A DNA stretch of 64,000 bases from Roseomonas indoligenes (lineage in GTDB: Bacteria; Pseudomonadota; Alphaproteobacteria; Acetobacterales; Acetobacteraceae). The stretch lies in contig NZ_JAGIZA010000009.1 in the NCBI RefSeq assembly GCF_017813365.1, positions 153,807 through 217,806 on the forward strand, written 5' to 3'. The notes beneath the pieces are model-generated. The model saw only the letters and a list, made by a program, of their open reading frames with translations. It made no database searches and was not told the DNA's origin. The translations under genes were made by a program, and so were the position numbers. Positions within the stretch are counted from its first letter, which is position 1; each line of letters begins with the position of its first letter. Positions 1 through 8,452 of this stretch are shown piece after piece.

Positions 1-79
1 CGATGAACTGCGTTCATAGGTCCATGCGGCACGGAACCGCTAATCGCTGACTGGTGCCCGGGCTACCTCTCACGCGGCA

Positions 80-99
80 GGCCGGGGCGGAACCCGGCC
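80..99. other. Stem-loop upstream of the efflux permease
   Basis: A 7-bp inverted repeat (GGCCGGG at 80-86, CCCGGCC at 93-99) with a 6-nt loop lies about 125 bases before the first gene. It has no T-run. It could belong to the 5' leader or be chance in GC-rich DNA. Nothing else is seen in bases 1-225. Confidence 0.2.
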
Positions 100-225
100 A
101 TGGCCTCGCTCCCGGGTTCCTCCCGGGGGCCTTTCCCCGCTCTCGATGCGCTCCTGCCGGGGTGCGGCACCGCCGCCCCCGGCGATGGCCGTCCCGCAGC
201 CTCCATGACGGGTCAAGGTAAGAAG

Positions 226-1431
226 ATGCTGATGCAAGCCGCATCCGGGAGCAGCCCGGCCGATGAGGGGCGGGCCTCCTGGGGCGCCGTCCTCGCGCTG
301 TCGCTCGGCGCCTTCGCCCTCGTCGCCTCCGAGTTCATGCCGGTCAGCCTGCTGACGCCGATCGCGTCCGACCTGCAGGTCAGCGAGGGACAGGCGGGGC
401 AGGCGATCTCGGTCTCCGGCGCCTTCGCCGTGTTGACGAGCCTGTTCATCGCCTCCGCCGCGGGACGGCTCGACCGGAAGGTGCTGCTGCTGGGCCTGAC
501 CGGCCTCATGGTCGTCTCCGGCGCGATCGTGGCGGTGGCGCCGAACTACCTCGTCTTCATGCTCGGCCGCGCGCTCGTCGGGGTCGCGATCGGCGGCTTC
601 TGGTCGATGTCGGCCGCCACCGCCATGCGGCTCGTGCCGGACCGGCAGGTGCCGCGCGCCCTGGCGATCCTGAACGGGGGGAATGCGCTGGCGACCGTGG
701 TCGCGGCACCGATGGGCAGCTTCCTCGGCGGGCTGATCGGATGGCGCGGGGCCTTCTTCTGCGTCGTGCCGGTCGCGGCGGCCGTCTTCCTCTGGCAGCT
801 GGCGAGCCTTCCTTCCATGAGGCCGGAAACCCGGTCGAACCCCGCCGGGGTCTTCGGCCTGCTGGGCCGCCCCGTGGTCGCCCTGGGCATGGCTGCCGTC
901 AGCCTTTTCTTCATGGGCCAGTTCGCGCTCTTCACCTATCTGCGGCCCTTCCTGGAGATGGTGGCCCATGTCGACGTGCCCACGCTGTCGCTCATCCTGC
1001 TCGCCATGGGCCTGGCCGGCTTCATCGGCACGACCCTGATCGGCGGCTTCCTGGAGGGCGGCCTGTACCGCACGCTGATTGTCATCCCCGCGCTGATGGC
1101 CGTGATCGCGGTGGCGCTCACCGCCATCGGGGGCTGGATCGGGCTCTCGGCCGTGCTGCTCGGCCTTTGGGGCCTGTTCGCCACCTCGGCTCCGGTCGGC
1201 TGGTGGACTTGGCTGGCGAGGACGCTGCCGGAGGAGGCGGAGGCCGGCGGCGGCCTGATGGTGGCCGTCGTCCAGCTCGCCATCACCCTCGGCGCGACGG
1301 TGGGCGGGCTGCTCTTCGACGCGAGCGGATACCGCACGACCTTCGTCTTCAGCGCCGTCCTGCTCCTCCTCGCGGCCGTCCTGGCGGGCTTCACCCGGCT
1401 CGCCTCGGCCCGCGCTGCCGCGGCCGGCTAG
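226..1431 (+). CDS. MFS efflux permease, NepI-like (DHA1 family)
   Basis: Twelve-helix inner-membrane transporter of about 401 residues, close in length to E. coli NepI, the purine ribonucleoside exporter. The NepI-like stretches are easy to follow: EFMPVSLLTPIASDL near the N-terminus, GRALVGVAIGGFWSMSAATA for helices 4-5, MGSFLGGLIGWR, and GQFALFTYLRPFLE in the second half. I chose ATG 226 because AAGG at 215-218 gives a ribosome site 7 bases upstream; ATG 205 or 232 are alternatives. The gene stands alone with no adjacent regulator. The substrate is inferred from resemblance only: nucleosides or related inosine-type compounds are likely, but other DHA1 substrates are possible. Confidence 0.85.
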   Translation: MLMQAASGSSPADEGRASWGAVLALSLGAFALVASEFMPVSLLTPIASDLQVSEGQAGQAISVSGAFAVLTSLFIASAAGRLDRKVLLLGLTGLMVVSGAIVAVAPNYLVFMLGRALVGVAIGGFWSMSAATAMRLVPDRQVPRALAILNGGNALATVVAAPMGSFLGGLIGWRGAFFCVVPVAAAVFLWQLASLPSMRPETRSNPAGVFGLLGRPVVALGMAAVSLFFMGQFALFTYLRPFLEMVAHVDVPTLSLILLAMGLAGFIGTTLIGGFLEGGLYRTLIVIPALMAVIAVALTAIGGWIGLSAVLLGLWGLFATSAPVGWWTWLARTLPEEAEAGGGLMVAVVQLAITLGATVGGLLFDASGYRTTFVFSAVLLLLAAVLAGFTRLASARAAAAG

Positions 1432-1567
1432 ACCGCGCCCGGAACAGGCCGCGCTCCCGGAGCCCCGCCCCTTCCACACGCCATGATGATCGTGGAGCGG
1501 GCCTGACAGCCCCCTCCGGAATGGCGAGGATGCCCCGGTCCCGAACCGAGCGGAGCGACCGCTGCCG

Positions 1568-2272
1568 ATGAGACGCCTCCTCGCGCCGCTTTTCCTGGCC
1601 CTCGCCCTCGCCGCCCCATCGGCCGCCCGCGCCGCGAGCTTCGACTGCGCCCGCGCCGCCACGGCGGACGAGCGCGCCGTCTGCGCCGACCCGCGCCTCT
1701 CCGAGCTGGACGACCTGCTGGGGAAGGCCAACCGCCAGGCCCGGGCGGAGGCGACGCCGGAGGAGGCGCCGCGCCTGGCCGTGGTGGCGCGCGGCATCCT
1801 GGCGGACCGGCGGAACTGCGGCACCCGGCGCGGCTGCCTCCTGGCCGTCTATGCCGGCGGGATCGAGAGCTACCGCCGCTTCGGCTCCTCCATCCCCCTG
1901 CCAGGCTGGGTGGACGCGACGGAGATGGCGGAGGGCACGGCCCCCGAGAGCGACGCGCCACCGGCCCGGCTCGCCGCCTGCACGACCACGCGCGTGGCCG
2001 GCATCGGCGCGCGGCTGGAGGGCGAGGGACCGGGCGATTTCTCCTCCGGCACCTCCGTGGTCTTCGCCAACGGCGTGCGGCAGGTCTCCTATGAGCGGGA
2101 GAATGCCGTCATCGCCTCCCGGCCCGGCGACCGGGTGGTGATGTGCCTCACCGTCATCCCGCGCGCCTGCCCGCCGGGCGACGACCGCGGGCGCTACTAC
2201 AGCGTCACCAACCCGCGCACGCGGGCCTCCTGGTCGCTGCCGGATTCCCAGCACCTTTGCGGCGGGGCCTAG
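1568..2272 (+). CDS. Exported LprI-like (DUF1311-type) protein
   Basis: A 234-residue protein with a clear signal peptide (RRLLAPLFLALALAAPSAARA) followed by FDCARAATADERAVCADPRL, the start of the LprI-type N-terminal domain with its characteristic paired cysteines. In Mycobacterium LprI is a lysozyme inhibitor, but most proteobacterial members are uncharacterised. The C-terminal half has no domain I recognise; it contains further cysteines and is probably a small beta-rich periplasmic module. The next gene starts 3 bases after the stop, so the two are one transcript. Location in the periplasm is secure; function is not. Confidence 0.7.
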   Translation: MRRLLAPLFLALALAAPSAARAASFDCARAATADERAVCADPRLSELDDLLGKANRQARAEATPEEAPRLAVVARGILADRRNCGTRRGCLLAVYAGGIESYRRFGSSIPLPGWVDATEMAEGTAPESDAPPARLAACTTTRVAGIGARLEGEGPGDFSSGTSVVFANGVRQVSYERENAVIASRPGDRVVMCLTVIPRACPPGDDRGRYYSVTNPRTRASWSLPDSQHLCGGA

Positions 2273-2274
2273 CG

Positions 2275-2553
2275 ATGATCCGCCGCCTGATCGCCGCCGC
2301 CCTTCTCCTCACCATGCCAGCGCTGGCCGCCGACCTCCCGCGCGACGTGGCCGCCTTCGTCGCCCGGCGCGACCGCTGCGACCATTTCCGCGGCGAGGGA
2401 TCCGACGACCCGGCCCGCGCCGCCAGGATCGCCCGCGCGCTGGAGCGGAATTGCCGCGGCACCGACGCGGATCTGGCCCGGCTCAAGCGCCGCCACGCGG
2501 GTGACCCCGCCATCCGCGCCCGGCTGGACCGCTACGAGGCGCAGGTCGAATGA
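2275..2553 (+). CDS. Small exported protein of unknown function
   Basis: A 92-residue protein with signal peptide (RRLIAAALLLTMPALAA) followed by a short helical, charged mature part containing RRDRCDHFRGE and a second cysteine (RNCRG). ATG 2275 lies 3 bases after the stop of the preceding LprI-like gene, so translation is probably coupled. I do not recognise a named family. The two cysteines could form one disulfide in the periplasm. The mature region is rich in arginine and aspartate and looks like a helical bundle of two or three helices. Confidence 0.6.
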   Translation: MIRRLIAAALLLTMPALAADLPRDVAAFVARRDRCDHFRGEGSDDPARAARIARALERNCRGTDADLARLKRRHAGDPAIRARLDRYEAQVE

Positions 2554-2563
2554 CGCGGATGGC

Positions 2564-2854
2564 CTAGTTCAGCCGGTGGCACTCCGAGGTGGTCTCGCGC
2601 GCGCCGCGCATCCCGCCGGCCGGGCGGACCTCGCAGGCCACGTACTTGCCGTTCCGCTCCAGCGTGAAGCTCGGCCCCATGGAGGAAACGATGCGGTGCC
2701 CGCCGTTCAGCAGGGCACTCATCGGCTGGTCCACATCCTCCCACATCGTCGCGGGGCGCTGCGGAGCGGCCGGCGCCGTGGCGGGCGCCTGGGCGCGCAG
2801 CGGCGAGGCCGCGAGGGGAAGCAGAGACAGGGCGAGAAGCGCGTGACGGATCAT
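2564..2854 (-). CDS. Small exported protein of unknown function
   Basis: A 96-residue protein with a typical signal peptide (IRHALLALSLLPLAASPLRA) cleaved before an Ala/Pro-rich linker. The mature domain has a pattern of alternating hydrophobics (GHRIVSSMGPSFTLERNGKYVACEVRP) consistent with a small beta sheet, and two cysteines. Start at 2854 is chosen because the signal peptide begins there; reading upstream adds only arginine-rich sequence. It converges with the gene ending at 2553. No family recognised. Confidence 0.6.
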   Translation of the reverse strand: MIRHALLALSLLPLAASPLRAQAPATAPAAPQRPATMWEDVDQPMSALLNGGHRIVSSMGPSFTLERNGKYVACEVRPAGGMRGARETTSECHRLN

Positions 2855-3137
2855 GATGTGTCCTTGCAGCAGCAATGTTCGGGGCGTTGGATCCCGGGGC
2901 GCCATGATAACTTCGCTCGCGCCGATCCGGCGGATGAGAAGCCGGTGAGGAACGGCCGCGCCTCGGATGGGCCCGCGCTGCCCCGCAACGATACCGGCGG
3001 GCCGGCCTTCTACCGCGCGAAAGCCTCGCGCAATTGTCACGCTTGGCGTTCTTGCCGGAACCGTGCCGCGCGGCTCCATTCCCGCCGCGCGAACAGGACA
3101 GCACCGCCGCTGCCGGCGCATCCACCGGGAGAACGCG

Positions 3138-3641
3138 ATGACCACACGGCGCAGCATGATCGGCCTCGCGGCCGCACTCGCCTCCACGCCCGCGCTCGTT
3201 CGGGCGCAGGGCACGATCGGCCTCGCGGAGCGCCGGGCCATCGCGGCCTACCGCCAGGAGAAGTACCCGGCCATCGAGAGCGGCATCCAGCAGGCCGCGG
3301 GCTTTGCCGTGCCCGTGGAGGTGGAGTGGGACCAGCTCACCCTGCCCGGCGACGCGCAGTATTACGCGCGCGACGACTACTTCGGGAAAACCATCTTCGA
3401 GCCGCTGACCGCCGCGCTGCGGAGCATCACCGCGGATGCGATGGGGCGCGACGCCCTGCGCGCGAAGCTGCAGCGCATCCACATCCGCTACGACGAGAAG
3501 ACGGCGCCCGCCTCCAACTACCCGAACGGGCTCTCCTTCCAGGGCGGCACGCTGGATATCAACTGGCGCCCCTACGCCAATACCGGCGACGTGGCGGAGC
3601 GCACGCAGGCGGTCACGCATCTCCTCGAGAAGAACCTCTGA
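3138..3641 (+). CDS. Exported protein of unknown function, possible Tat signal
   Basis: A 167-residue protein. ATG 3138 has a purine-rich GGGAGA ribosome site about 8 bases upstream. The N-terminus TTRRSMIGLAAALAS carries twin arginines ahead of a weakly hydrophobic stretch, so Tat export is possible though the motif is not canonical. The mature region contains VEVEWDQLTLPGDAQYYARD and a repeated theme of charged beta strands. No catalytic motif stands out. Bases 2855-3137 upstream hold no gene I can support and presumably carry the promoters for this gene and the divergent gene ending at 2564. Confidence 0.6.
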   Translation: MTTRRSMIGLAAALASTPALVRAQGTIGLAERRAIAAYRQEKYPAIESGIQQAAGFAVPVEVEWDQLTLPGDAQYYARDDYFGKTIFEPLTAALRSITADAMGRDALRAKLQRIHIRYDEKTAPASNYPNGLSFQGGTLDINWRPYANTGDVAERTQAVTHLLEKNL

Positions 3642-3663
3642 CGCCTGCTGCCGGAGCGGGACC

Positions 3664-4095
3664 TCATCCGTCCCGCTCCGGGTCGTGGACGGGCTCGAAG
3701 GCCCGGGCCGTGCAGCGCGGGCAGTGGAGAAGGATCACGTCGCCCCCTTCCAGCGCGACGATCCCGCGCCGCTCCCGGTCGATACGCCATCGCCCGCGCC
3801 GCCCGTCCGCAAGGGTGACCAGGCCTTCGGCGTGGCAGCGGGACATCTCCAGATCGTGGTGATAGGCCCGCTCATCCACGAGCCGGGCGGTTGCGAAATA
3901 GGCGCGCACCTCGCGCTGCCGCAGGCGGAAGCGGGCGCATTGCGCGGCCGTCTCCTCCCCGCTCACGTCGTTCCCGCGCGCGCCGTTCACGGTGATGCGG
4001 ATGTCCGATACCGGCCCGGGCAGGCCCGTGGCCGCGACCGGCCCGGCAGCGAGAAGCGTCAGAAGGTGGGCCACGACCCGGCACGTCCAGCGCAC
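3664..4095 (-). CDS. Exported cysteine-containing protein of unknown function
   Basis: A 143-residue protein starting at GTG 4095, immediately after the stop codon of the gene upstream; the GGAGGAG sequence that encodes the end of that gene doubles as the ribosome site, so translation is coupled. The N-terminal hydrophobic stretch (VVAHLLTLLAAGPVAATG) is a signal peptide. The mature part contains QCARFRLRQREVRAYF, a SRCHAEG cysteine, and a final HCPRCTARAF motif with a CPxC pair that could bind a metal or form a disulfide. Last gene of a four-gene operon of exported proteins running from 6525. Confidence 0.6.
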   Translation of the reverse strand: MRWTCRVVAHLLTLLAAGPVAATGLPGPVSDIRITVNGARGNDVSGEETAAQCARFRLRQREVRAYFATARLVDERAYHHDLEMSRCHAEGLVTLADGRRGRWRIDRERRGIVALEGGDVILLHCPRCTARAFEPVHDPERDG

Positions 4096-4098
4096 CCC

Positions 4099-4524
4099 CT
4101 ACTCCTCCGGCCCACGATAGATCGTGACGAGCCGCCAGCCATCCCGACCGCGCGCGAAGGCCAGGCTACTGACGCGCGCTTGGTCCGGGGCGGAGTTGCG
4201 GGGATCGAGCGTCGGCTCCGGCGTGTCGCGGATCACCTCCAGCACCGTGCGGTTGGTCCTCACGTCCTCCACCGTCCGGAGCAGCCGGCGGAAGGCAGAG
4301 GGCAGCGTCGCCGCGGTCAGGCGCCGCACGGGCTCGTCGTCCAGCTCGCCCCGGCTCTCCAGGGGAAGGCGGCTCATCCGCGTGACGGCGCCCATGTCCC
4401 CGGCCAGGACGGCAGCGCGGAAATCGTGCCAGTAGGCCGCGAACGAGGCGCGGGAATCCCGCTGCGCGGCCGCTGGACGGGCGCCGGACAGTGCGGCGGC
4501 GAGGAGGAGGCGGCGCGTGGTCAT
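4099..4524 (-). CDS. Exported protein of unknown function
   Basis: A 141-residue protein. The start at 4524 lies 4 bases downstream of the preceding stop and places a signal peptide (TTRRLLLAAALSGARPAAAQ) at the N-terminus. The mature part is alpha-helical at first (ASFAAYWHDFRAAVLAGD) and ends with beta strands (VSSLAFARGRDGWRLVTIYRG). This arrangement resembles an NTF2-like or SnoaL-type small domain, but I see no diagnostic residues. Third gene of the coupled exported-protein operon 6525-3664. Confidence 0.6.
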   Translation of the reverse strand: MTTRRLLLAAALSGARPAAAQRDSRASFAAYWHDFRAAVLAGDMGAVTRMSRLPLESRGELDDEPVRRLTAATLPSAFRRLLRTVEDVRTNRTVLEVIRDTPEPTLDPRNSAPDQARVSSLAFARGRDGWRLVTIYRGPEE

Positions 4525-4528
4525 GCCC

Positions 4529-5230
4529 TCATCCCTTGCGCCGGTAGAAACCGGAGAAGCTGACATTGAGGCCGCCGCAGCCGTTGTTGTCGCGCGCCAG
4601 CAGATAGGGGCCGCGCCGCCACAGGCGGATGCGGCAGGTGTACTCGTCGCCGGCCTCGTAGGGCTTGGTGGTGTCGTCATCGCCCATGGAGAAGGCGAGC
4701 ACGCCGTTCACGGGGCGCGCCTCGCCCGCCACCTCGCCGGTATGGATGCCGCCACGCCGCACGCGCTCCGGGTCGCCCATACCCCAGGTGGCCTCGCCCT
4801 TCACGCGCAGCGCGCCCTTGCCTCCAGGGGTGATGGCGATGTCCTGCTCCGGCGCCGTCCACTGGCCGTTCCAGTCGGCGGGGACCTGCTCCGCTTCCGG
4901 CAGGGGGAGGAGCGCGGCGCTGGGCATCCAGCCGATCGTCGTCGCGCCCCGCGCGCCCACGAAGCCGGCGCAGGTATAAGCGCCCTGGGTGGGCCCGGTC
5001 AGCACCACGTCGCCCGGCGTCAGATAGGCCCGCGCCCGGCAGGCCGCGCTCTCATTCGGGCAGCCGCGCGCAAGGACATCATCCTGCACGAAGTTCACGC
5101 GCGGGGCGCCCGGCCGCACGGCAGCGGCGCGCGCCTCCTCCGTCACCAGGTCGGACCAGACGCAGCCCGCCCGCGCCGCGGCGGGCAGGAGAAGGGGCAG
5201 CGCCGCCGCCGCGATCCGCAAGGCCCTCAT
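4529..5230 (-). CDS. Exported protein with SH3-like and C-terminal beta domain
   Basis: A 233-residue protein with signal peptide (RALRIAAAALPLLLPAAARA). The first half contains paired cysteines and a segment GAYTCAGFVGARGATTIGWM that resembles a bacterial SH3 barrel. The second half begins WNGQWTAPEQDIAITPGGKGALRVKGEATWG, which looks like a beta barrel of lipocalin or DUF1311-associated type. Its ATG overlaps the TGA of the preceding gene (5227-5230), so the two are coupled. No enzyme motif is visible; a periplasmic binding or stress role is guesswork. Confidence 0.6.
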   Translation of the reverse strand: MRALRIAAAALPLLLPAAARAGCVWSDLVTEEARAAAVRPGAPRVNFVQDDVLARGCPNESAACRARAYLTPGDVVLTGPTQGAYTCAGFVGARGATTIGWMPSAALLPLPEAEQVPADWNGQWTAPEQDIAITPGGKGALRVKGEATWGMGDPERVRRGGIHTGEVAGEARPVNGVLAFSMGDDDTTKPYEAGDEYTCRIRLWRRGPYLLARDNNGCGGLNVSFSGFYRRKG

Positions 5231-6525
5231 TTCCCGTCCCTCCGCAGGTAGTTGTTGCCGTCGATCACCAGCAGCCCGTCCTTGCCGGGATCGGGCAGGA
5301 TGAGGCTGAAGCTCTCCCGCCGCCCATCATCGCCGACAAGGGTAAGGCGGTAGCCCTCCGCCTCGTAGCGGCCGCTCTCCGCCGGGCGCTCCCGCCCGCT
5401 CGTGAAGCCCGTCCGCCCGCCGCCCGCCTCGTTGGAGGAGGAGGCGCCGGTGAAGCCCGTGCGACGGAAGCGTCCGTCCCGCGAGAGGGTCAGCAGCCGC
5501 TCCACCGCCACGCTGCCGGAGGAGAAGGCGGTGCTGCCGGAGGAGGCGAAGAAGTAGCGCCAGGTGCCGTCGAAGACGGTGCCGCGCGGCAGCGGCGGCA
5601 CGCGGCGATGCGCGTCGCCGCCGATCCGCAGGTTCTCGCCGTCCCGCGCGAAGGGCTTCTCCTTCACCTCGATCAGCCCGTAGCGGGAGGTCATGTCCCG
5701 GAACTCGATCCGGTCCGGCCCGCGCAGCATCCCGCCCCCGATCAGGCGGTAGGTGCCGCAATCCGCGGGCACCCTGCGGCAATGCGCCGCCACGTCCTCC
5801 TCCCCCGAGGGGACGGCGCGGCTGTAGAGGCCGCCCTTGTCGAAGACGCGCACCTCGTTCTCCGCCCGGAAGTCAATTCCGCCGAAGGCGTTGGGCATCA
5901 CGCCCGTGCTGAGATGCGTGAAGGTGCCCTCCAGCCCGCCCGCGCCCTCGGGCGGGGCCAGGGTGGCGGAGGGCTCGGCGGCATCCAGGCGGAAGGAACG
6001 GACGAAGGCGTCGAAATCGGCGCGCGCCTTCCGCGCGGAATCGCCGCGCAGCCCCATGCTGACGAGCATGAGGACGGCGTGGCGCCGGCCGTCGCTGATG
6101 CCCACCGTCTCCGTGCCGATGGAGACGTCGTTGCGCCGGGTGCAGCAGCGGCTCTCGTGGCGGATGCGGTGGCCGGCGGCGGTCACGCCCTCCCCCCGCA
6201 TCGTCGGCCGCTCCCTCTCCAGGCCGGGGATGCTGGCGGCCAGGCGGGTGAAGACGGCGTCGAAGGGCCCTTCGAAGGCGGGGATGGGGCGCGCCACCTG
6301 GATCAGCGCGGCCCCACGGTCCCGCCCCTCCTCGAAGCGCCGCTGGGCCTGCCAGATCCCCGGGCGGGTGTCCGGGTTCACCACCCAGCCCCCTCCCGGT
6401 GGCTCGAAGGCGGTGCCCTCGAAGCGGAACTCCTGCGTCGCCCCGGCGGGCGATGCCGCGGGTGGTGCCGCGATCAGCGCGGCGGCCAGCGCCAGGGCGG
6501 TCCATGAGGCACGGCGGAGCGGCAT
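5227..6525 (-). CDS. Exported protein of unknown function, first gene of operon
   Basis: A 432-residue protein with signal peptide (TALALAAALIAAPPAASPAGA). I chose ATG 6525 because GGGAGGA lies 6 bases upstream; longer readings extend into promoter sequence. The N-terminal 200 residues have adjacent cysteines (SRCCTRRND); the C-terminal half contains Ser/Gly-rich strands (SSGSTAFSSGSVAVERLLTL) and ends in a beta-rich module. No named domain recognised. First gene of a minus-strand operon 6525-3664 in which every product carries a signal peptide. It diverges from the membrane protein at 6686, with 160 bases between for both promoters. Confidence 0.65.
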   Translation of the reverse strand: MPLRRASWTALALAAALIAAPPAASPAGATQEFRFEGTAFEPPGGGWVVNPDTRPGIWQAQRRFEEGRDRGAALIQVARPIPAFEGPFDAVFTRLAASIPGLERERPTMRGEGVTAAGHRIRHESRCCTRRNDVSIGTETVGISDGRRHAVLMLVSMGLRGDSARKARADFDAFVRSFRLDAAEPSATLAPPEGAGGLEGTFTHLSTGVMPNAFGGIDFRAENEVRVFDKGGLYSRAVPSGEEDVAAHCRRVPADCGTYRLIGGGMLRGPDRIEFRDMTSRYGLIEVKEKPFARDGENLRIGGDAHRRVPPLPRGTVFDGTWRYFFASSGSTAFSSGSVAVERLLTLSRDGRFRRTGFTGASSSNEAGGGRTGFTSGRERPAESGRYEAEGYRLTLVGDDGRRESFSLILPDPGKDGLLVIDGNNYLRRDGK

Positions 6526-6685
6526 GTCGGTCCTCCCATCCTGCCGCACCGGCATAGCCCACCGGGCGGGGATGGCGACCCGGGCGCCGATCAACTCCCG
6601 CGGCGCGGCCGGGCGGGTTCCCCGCCCCCCGCGGATCGGACACCATCCCCGGGATTCGCGCCCGGACAGGGCCGTGGGGGACACG

Positions 6686-7684
6686 ATGGTGAAGGTCACG
6701 CTCGACCTGTCGCGGCTGCTGCAGGAAGGGCAGATCACCGGGGAGGAGCACGATCGCCTCGCCCGGCTCGGGCGGCGCGACACGGGCTCGCTGCTGGTAA
6801 ATGCCCTGGTCGGCTTCGGCGTGGTCGCCGTCAGCGCCGGCACCGTGGCCCTGCTGCCGAGCGTGCTGACCGCGATCCCGCTAGGGCTGGTGCTGATGGC
6901 GGTCGGGGCCTGGCTGGTGCTCTCGGGCCGCGCGCGCTGGGGGGTGCTGGCCACGATGCTCGTCCTCGTCGCCGCGCTGCTGCTGGGGGCCAGCATCCTC
7001 ATGCTGAGCGCCGGCATGACGGGCCTGGACAGCGCCCCGGACGCGGAGGCGCAGCCGCTGCTGGGGATGCAGGCGGCCCTGCTCCTCGTCGCGGCGCTTT
7101 TCGCGGGCTCCGCGATCCTCGCCGGCAGCGGGCTGCTGATCGCGCTGGCGGTGCTGCTGCTCTCCGCCACGATCGGCAGCGGCGCCGCCTATGGCCATGC
7201 CTTCTACGCGCTGGGCGTGGAGCAGCCGCTGGCCACGATCCTCGCCTTCTCGGCCCTCGCCGCCGCCGCGCATGCCACCGCCCCGCGCCTTCGCCCGGCG
7301 GGGGAGCGGCTGGCGAACATCGCGGCGCGCACGGCGCTGCTGCTGGTGAATCTGGGCTTCTGGGTCGGCTCCCTCTGGGGCGACGACGCGGGGTGGATCC
7401 GGCGGGTCCTCGGTCGCGCCATCCCGGACGACGCCTTCAGCATCGCCTGGGCCGCCGCGCTGCTCGGGGCGGCGGTCTGGGCGGGGCGGACGAACCGGCG
7501 CTGGCTGGTGAACCTCGCCTGCGTCTTCGGCGGCATCCACTTCTACACCCAGTGGTTCGAGCGGCTCGGCGCCACGCCCCTCAGCCTCTTCGGCGGGGGT
7601 GTCCTGATGCTCGCCTTCGCCCTCGGGCTCTGGCGCCTGAACGAGGGGTGGGCGGGGAACGGGGCGGCCAGGGAACAGGCCTGA
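6686..7684 (+). CDS. Multi-pass membrane protein, DUF2157-like
   Basis: A 332-residue integral membrane protein. A short soluble N-terminus (LSRLLQEGQITGEEHDRLARL) resembles the helical start of DUF2157 proteins and is followed by about ten hydrophobic segments, many very Leu/Ala rich (VLVAALLLGASILML, LLIALAVLLLSATIGSG). ATG 6686 is preceded by GTGGGGG at suitable spacing. No charged catalytic residues are evident within membranes. Function unknown; DUF2157 members are annotated only as predicted membrane proteins. It stands alone, divergent from the exported-protein operon. Confidence 0.65.
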   Translation: MVKVTLDLSRLLQEGQITGEEHDRLARLGRRDTGSLLVNALVGFGVVAVSAGTVALLPSVLTAIPLGLVLMAVGAWLVLSGRARWGVLATMLVLVAALLLGASILMLSAGMTGLDSAPDAEAQPLLGMQAALLLVAALFAGSAILAGSGLLIALAVLLLSATIGSGAAYGHAFYALGVEQPLATILAFSALAAAAHATAPRLRPAGERLANIAARTALLLVNLGFWVGSLWGDDAGWIRRVLGRAIPDDAFSIAWAAALLGAAVWAGRTNRRWLVNLACVFGGIHFYTQWFERLGATPLSLFGGGVLMLAFALGLWRLNEGWAGNGAAREQA

Positions 7685-7742
7685 GGACCGCCGGAAAGCG
7701 GTGCGGCCCTGGCGCGGCCCAGCCGGCACCCGGCCCCGTGCC

Positions 7743-8450
7743 TCACGACCAGAAATCCCGCCCCATCAGCCGCACGAGACGCGCATGCACCGCCCGCAGC
7801 CTGTCGCGCGCCGCCGCGGCCTGCCCGGCGAGGACGGCGGCCTCCAGGCTCCAGGCCGCATCCGCCGGGGGTGGCCCCTCCGCGTCCCATTCGACGAGGA
7901 GGACGGTCCCGGGCCCGGCGACCATCCGCAGCGCCCAGCCCTGGTCCTGGTCGTCCAGGATGGGGGTGCCCGGCGCGGCCGAGGCGGCGCGGGCCAGCGT
8001 GACCAGCACGTCCCGGGCCTCGCGGAGGCCATCGCTCCAGGGCCAGGAGGCCAGCACCTCGTCCCCGGCCAGGATCTTCGGGCGGACGGCGAAGTAGGGG
8101 AACCGTTCGACCAGCGCCGCCATCTTGCCGTGCGCGCGGGCGATGCGGATCAGCCGGTCGAGATAGGCGGCCAGAGCCTCCTCCCGCCCGGCAAGGTCGG
8201 TGGAGGCGACCCAGCCGGGGGCGCGGAACGGCAGGTCCGGCGGCGGCAGCGGGACGCGCTCCGCCTCCCACTGCGCCGGGGTCATCCCGTTCTCCGGCCC
8301 GACATAGACGCTCCCGGACACCCGGAACATGGCGTCGCAGAGGAAACTGGCGACCGGGCGGGCGGAGGACGCCCAGGCGGCGTCCTCCGGGTCCAGGCCG
8401 TCCGGTTCCCTGCCGTGCTGCGGGGCGTCCCCGGCGCCGGGGCCTTCCAC
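7743..8450 (-). CDS. Hypothetical cytoplasmic protein
   Basis: A 235-residue reading frame starting at GTG 8450, two bases past the stop of the gene upstream, so coupling is likely. ATG 8330 (MFRVSGSVYVGPENG) is an alternative start that removes a poorly ordered N-terminus. No signal peptide. The body is mostly helical with tryptophans (VLASWPWSDGLREARDVL) and contains a strand pair GTVLLVEWDAEGPPP. No domain recognised. It may act together with the exported DUF4412-like protein encoded just upstream, but only proximity supports that. Confidence 0.5.
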   Translation of the reverse strand: MEGPGAGDAPQHGREPDGLDPEDAAWASSARPVASFLCDAMFRVSGSVYVGPENGMTPAQWEAERVPLPPPDLPFRAPGWVASTDLAGREEALAAYLDRLIRIARAHGKMAALVERFPYFAVRPKILAGDEVLASWPWSDGLREARDVLVTLARAASAAPGTPILDDQDQGWALRMVAGPGTVLLVEWDAEGPPPADAAWSLEAAVLAGQAAAARDRLRAVHARLVRLMGRDFWS

Positions 8451-8452
8451 CC

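Noticed and set aside
70..1824. Long minus-strand open frame of 584 codons opposite the MFS gene
   Set aside because: Composition is Arg/Gly/Asp/His-rich with no domain, as expected for the shadow of a GC-rich gene; the opposite strand encodes a clear permease and an exported protein.
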